Of a stretch of 64,000 nt of DNA, positions 61,655-64,000 are shown one piece after another. The stretch is from Streptomyces olivaceus (GTDB taxonomy: Bacteria; Actinomycetota; Actinomycetes; Streptomycetales; Streptomycetaceae), in assembly GCF_000721235.1 (NCBI RefSeq), contig NZ_JOFH01000003.1, positions 1 through 64,000 of the forward strand. The letters run 5' to 3'. The position numbers and the translations under genes are program-made. Each line of letters begins with the position of its first letter. Position 1 is the stretch's first letter. The notes below the pieces were generated by a model. The model saw nothing but the letters and a program-made list of their open reading frames with translations. It was not told the DNA's origin and made no database searches.

Positions 61655-64000
61655 CGGCCACTCTCGTCCCGGCCGAGCGGACGGTCACGCCGATGGGCGT
61701 CGACTGGGTCGGCTGGCAGAACTGGCTTGGCGAGCACATCGATCCGGCCTGGCGGCCGGGCGAGTGGAATCAGGAGTTCTGGCTGTTCACGGGAGACCTG
61801 ACCAGTCCCCGCACAGCGGCCGTGGGATGCAGAACCCCCCGTTGCCGGGCCATCCTCTCTTCTCGGGGCCGCTGCCACACCTGCACCCGCGCCCAGGAAA
61901 GGAGCGGCCTGACCTGGGAGGAGTTCGAAGCACAGTTCGTTCCGTCGGCTCGGCCACGCGGCAGCGACCCGGCTCTTTGCGAGGTTGTCCGTGACTCGGT
62001 GAGATGCGGCAGGGTGGGGGTCGGCGCGAGGCTCTGCAAGGGTCACTACAACAAGTGGAAGCGCCATTGCCGCCGCCACGGCCGACGGCTCCCGATCGCT
62101 GAGTGGGTCGACGCATTCGGCATTGAGCCGTTTCCCCAGCCTCCTGAGTGCTCAGTCGGCGGATGCCCGAACCGCCGCATCAGCGAAAAGAGCCCCATCT
62201 GCAACTATCACCAGCGGCGGTGGCTTGAGGCCGGTCATAAGGGAACCGCCAATACACCACAACTTCGCTGTTGGGCAGCGGAACAGCCTCCATTGCTGAA
62301 CGCGGCCCAGTTCTCCCTCGTCCAGCTTCCGCCACCGCTTCGGCAGGAACTCGCCCACGGGATCCAGCAGCGAGACGAACTGGGCTCTACCATGCAGCCG
62401 TTCGCGATGCGGGCGATCGTCAATGCCGCATTGGCTACAGGGACAACGAGCCTGCTGCTGAACTCCGACGCCCTGACGAACAGGATGCGGACCACCAACG
62501 AGAAGTCGGTCCTGCGTCAGCTGACCTGGTCGGTGCACCAGGGACATGTCACCTTCAGCGGCCACGATCCGCGAGGCGAGGACCACTTCGACCCACGGGC
62601 GGCAGGACTGAAGGGCGCCACCCGCTCGGGTCGGCGCAGACAGTTCGGCAGCGTCGATCTGACGGTCATCCCCCAGCCGTGGTTGCGCCAGGTCCTGAAG
62701 CGACGGGCCGAGGCGGAAAAGCCCACCGGCCCGGCATTCAGAAGATGGCTCAGGGCCTGCGTCATCGCAGGTCACGGCATGAACAGACTTCCTGGCGGGG
62801 TCTCGACACCGCCACCTTGGACTTTGCACACATGCAGGCTGCGTTCGACGAGATCGCCGCATCGGTCGATCAGGATGGACGTCTCTACGGCGCCGGATAT
62901 CGCGGTGATCTTTGGACCGCGTTCTGTCAGACGGTCGACTTCGGGCGCCTGGCCGACCTGCTCGACGCCCCCGGCTCATTCATGCGTCGCCCCTCCCAGC
63001 GCATCCCAGATGAAGACACCAACGAGGACGAGCTCGGCAAAGCGGTTCCGGAACACGTCATCCGCCAACTTGACACCCAACTCGTGTCGCTGGGAACCGG
63101 CGTCACCTACGGGATCATGGACCCCGCACACGTCCGAGCCATGTTCCAGACCGCCTACGTCGTGCTGCGAGACTCCGGCCGCCGCCCCTTGGAAGTTGTC
63201 TCCCTGCCCCGCAACTGCCTCGAACGCGAACGTGACGAAGTGTCCTTGATCTGGAACAACCACAAAGGCCGCCGCATGCGGCGGCGTCTGCCCATCACCT
63301 CATCCACGGTCGCTGCCATCGCGAAATGGCAGGCCCTTCGCGACACCCTGCCCGACACCCCGAGCGTCAGCGAGCCGTACCTGTTCCCGGCGATCACCTC
63401 CGTCGGCGGGTCGGACCACCTGATGAGCAACAACTTCAGTGCTGGCATGAGGGCTTGGGTGGACAACCTGGAAACGGTGAACAGTGACGCCATGGATGCC
63501 GAGGGCAATGTGATTCCCTTCGACCGGTCCCTGATCTATCCGTACGCGTTCCGACACTCCTTTGCCCAGCGGCATGCCGACGCCGGCACCCCGATCGACG
63601 TGCTCAGAGACCTCATGGACCACGACGATCCAAAAACAACCATGGGCTACTACCGGGTCTCACTGGAACGCAAGCGCAAGGCGGTTAAAACACTCAGCCT
63701 GATGGTCACCGACCGCAGCGGGACAGCGACCCCCTGCTCCTCGACCGCCTACGAACAACGGTCGGTCGCGGTGCCGTTCGGAGGCTGCACCGAACCGACC
63801 AACGTCAAAGCCGGCGGACACGCATGCCCGATCCGATTCCAATGTTCAGGCTGCGGGTTCTACCGCCCAGACCCTTCCTACCTGCCCGCGATCGAGGACC
63901 ACGCCAACAGCCTGCGGGCCGACCGCGAGAAGGCTCGGGCGATGGACGCAGCCTGCTTCGTCATCGACAACCTCACCGCCCAGATCACCTCCTACGAAGA
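61651..64000 (+). pseudogene. tnpB: Tyrosine recombinase TnpB of a Tn554-type element, frameshifted and cut by window end
   Basis: From ATG 61651 the frame codes about 372 residues with Cys-rich segments (CRTPRCRAIL, CSVGGCPNRR) and QPWLRQVLKRRAEAEK. Near 62770 it loses its family match, and the continuation is in the -1 frame (SRHEQTSWRGLDTATLDFAH onward). That frame runs open to 64000 and holds the whole catalytic domain: SGRRPLEVVSL (Arg), YPYAFRHSFAQRHAD (HxxR), LMDHDDPKTTMGYYRV (His and Tyr), then the typical TnpB Cys-rich tail NVKAGGHACPIRFQCSGC. A one-base deletion separates DNA binding from catalysis; no slippery site was found. Normal TnpB is about 650-750 residues. The N-terminal frame ends at 63249. 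Confidence 0.85.

Larger units (their letters stand above)
60405..64000 (+). mobile_element. Tn554-type transposon inserted in ku (left end; right end outside window)
   Basis: A block that begins at about 60406-60410, where ku homology stops, and contains two overlapping tyrosine recombinase genes with TnpA and TnpB character. Tn554-type elements carry tnpA-tnpB-tnpC, insert site-specifically and have no terminal inverted repeats. The 113 bases before tnpA show no gene and form the left end. The window stops inside tnpB, so cargo genes and the right junction are not visible. Confidence 0.8.

Noticed and set aside
62700..62780. Programmed -1 frameshift in tnpB
   Set aside because: The nearest A-run (GGAAAAG at 62715) is not a canonical slippery heptamer, and the family match continues past it in the original frame to about 62769. 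A simple deletion is more likely.
60405..64000. Recombinase-in-trio (RIT) element instead of a Tn554-type element
   Set aside because: RIT recombinases are three proteins of about 330-400 residues or so. The second protein here would exceed 650 residues and has the Cys-rich C-terminal tail of TnpB, which favours Tn554. The third gene is not visible, so the choice is not final.

Overview
The window is high-GC DNA from a Streptomyces chromosome. The codon usage, the five-gene conservon (cvnA-E), the Dps/SigB-type sigma neighbourhood, the furA-katG pair and the many Tat or lipobox-bearing exported proteins all fit this genus. The gene order (cold-shock protein, ABC sugar cassette, pyruvate carboxylase, catalase-peroxidase, L36/L33 paralogues, conservon, dps, sigma, ku) resembles what I remember of the left chromosome arm of S. 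coelicolor; this is recollection, not a search. No tRNA, rRNA or CRISPR array was seen.

Layout. 0.1-3.7 kb: a cold-shock protein with a frame-shifted tail, an L,D-transpeptidase-like lipoprotein, a small exported protein and a CelD-type acyltransferase. 4.0-10.4 kb: one co-directional operon with a secreted GH114 galactosaminidase-like enzyme, a complete ABC sugar importer, a PfkB sugar kinase and a GH4 glycosidase, closed by a strong hairpin. 10.6-16.6 kb: a multidomain SpoIIE phosphatase, an M23 peptidase and a CYTH-CHAD protein. 16.8-20.2 kb: pyruvate carboxylase. 20.3-22.2 kb: an IS110-family element with a long 5' non-coding end and a neighbouring hypothetical gene. 22.6-28.0 kb: a CAP-domain protein, a two-component system and a membrane-anchored sulfite-oxidase-fold enzyme.

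28.2-37.1 kb holds stress functions: furA-katG, a DUF475/DUF350/WGR trio, a subtilase, a polyprenyl synthase, and cysteine-free L36 and L33. 37.2-44.3 kb is a tight catabolic operon (dehydrogenase, decarboxylase-like TIM barrel, TPI-like isomerase, RpiB-like isomerase, DAK-type kinase, MFS importer) with a divergent FCD regulator and two palindromic operators. Its content matches the oxidative D-apionate to L-erythrulose to D-erythrose-4-phosphate route. 44.5-48.9 kb: a Tat-exported phosphoesterase, an FAD monooxygenase/TetR pair sharing an operator, and a decayed P450. 49.0-53.5 kb: the conservon, with a P450 lacking the ExxR motif. 53.9-59.3 kb: GH25 lysozyme, small enzymes, Dps, a PRC-barrel protein and a SigB/F-type sigma factor with SigB-like promoter sequences upstream.

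59.4-64.0 kb: a ku gene whose first ~17 codons are missing because a Tn554-type element (TnpA intact, TnpB broken by a -1 shift) sits exactly there. The element runs off the window end. The main novelty candidates are the apionate-type operon with its operators, the galactosamine-polymer operon, the ku disruption, the P450 lacking ExxR and the possible bridge RNA of the IS110 element.
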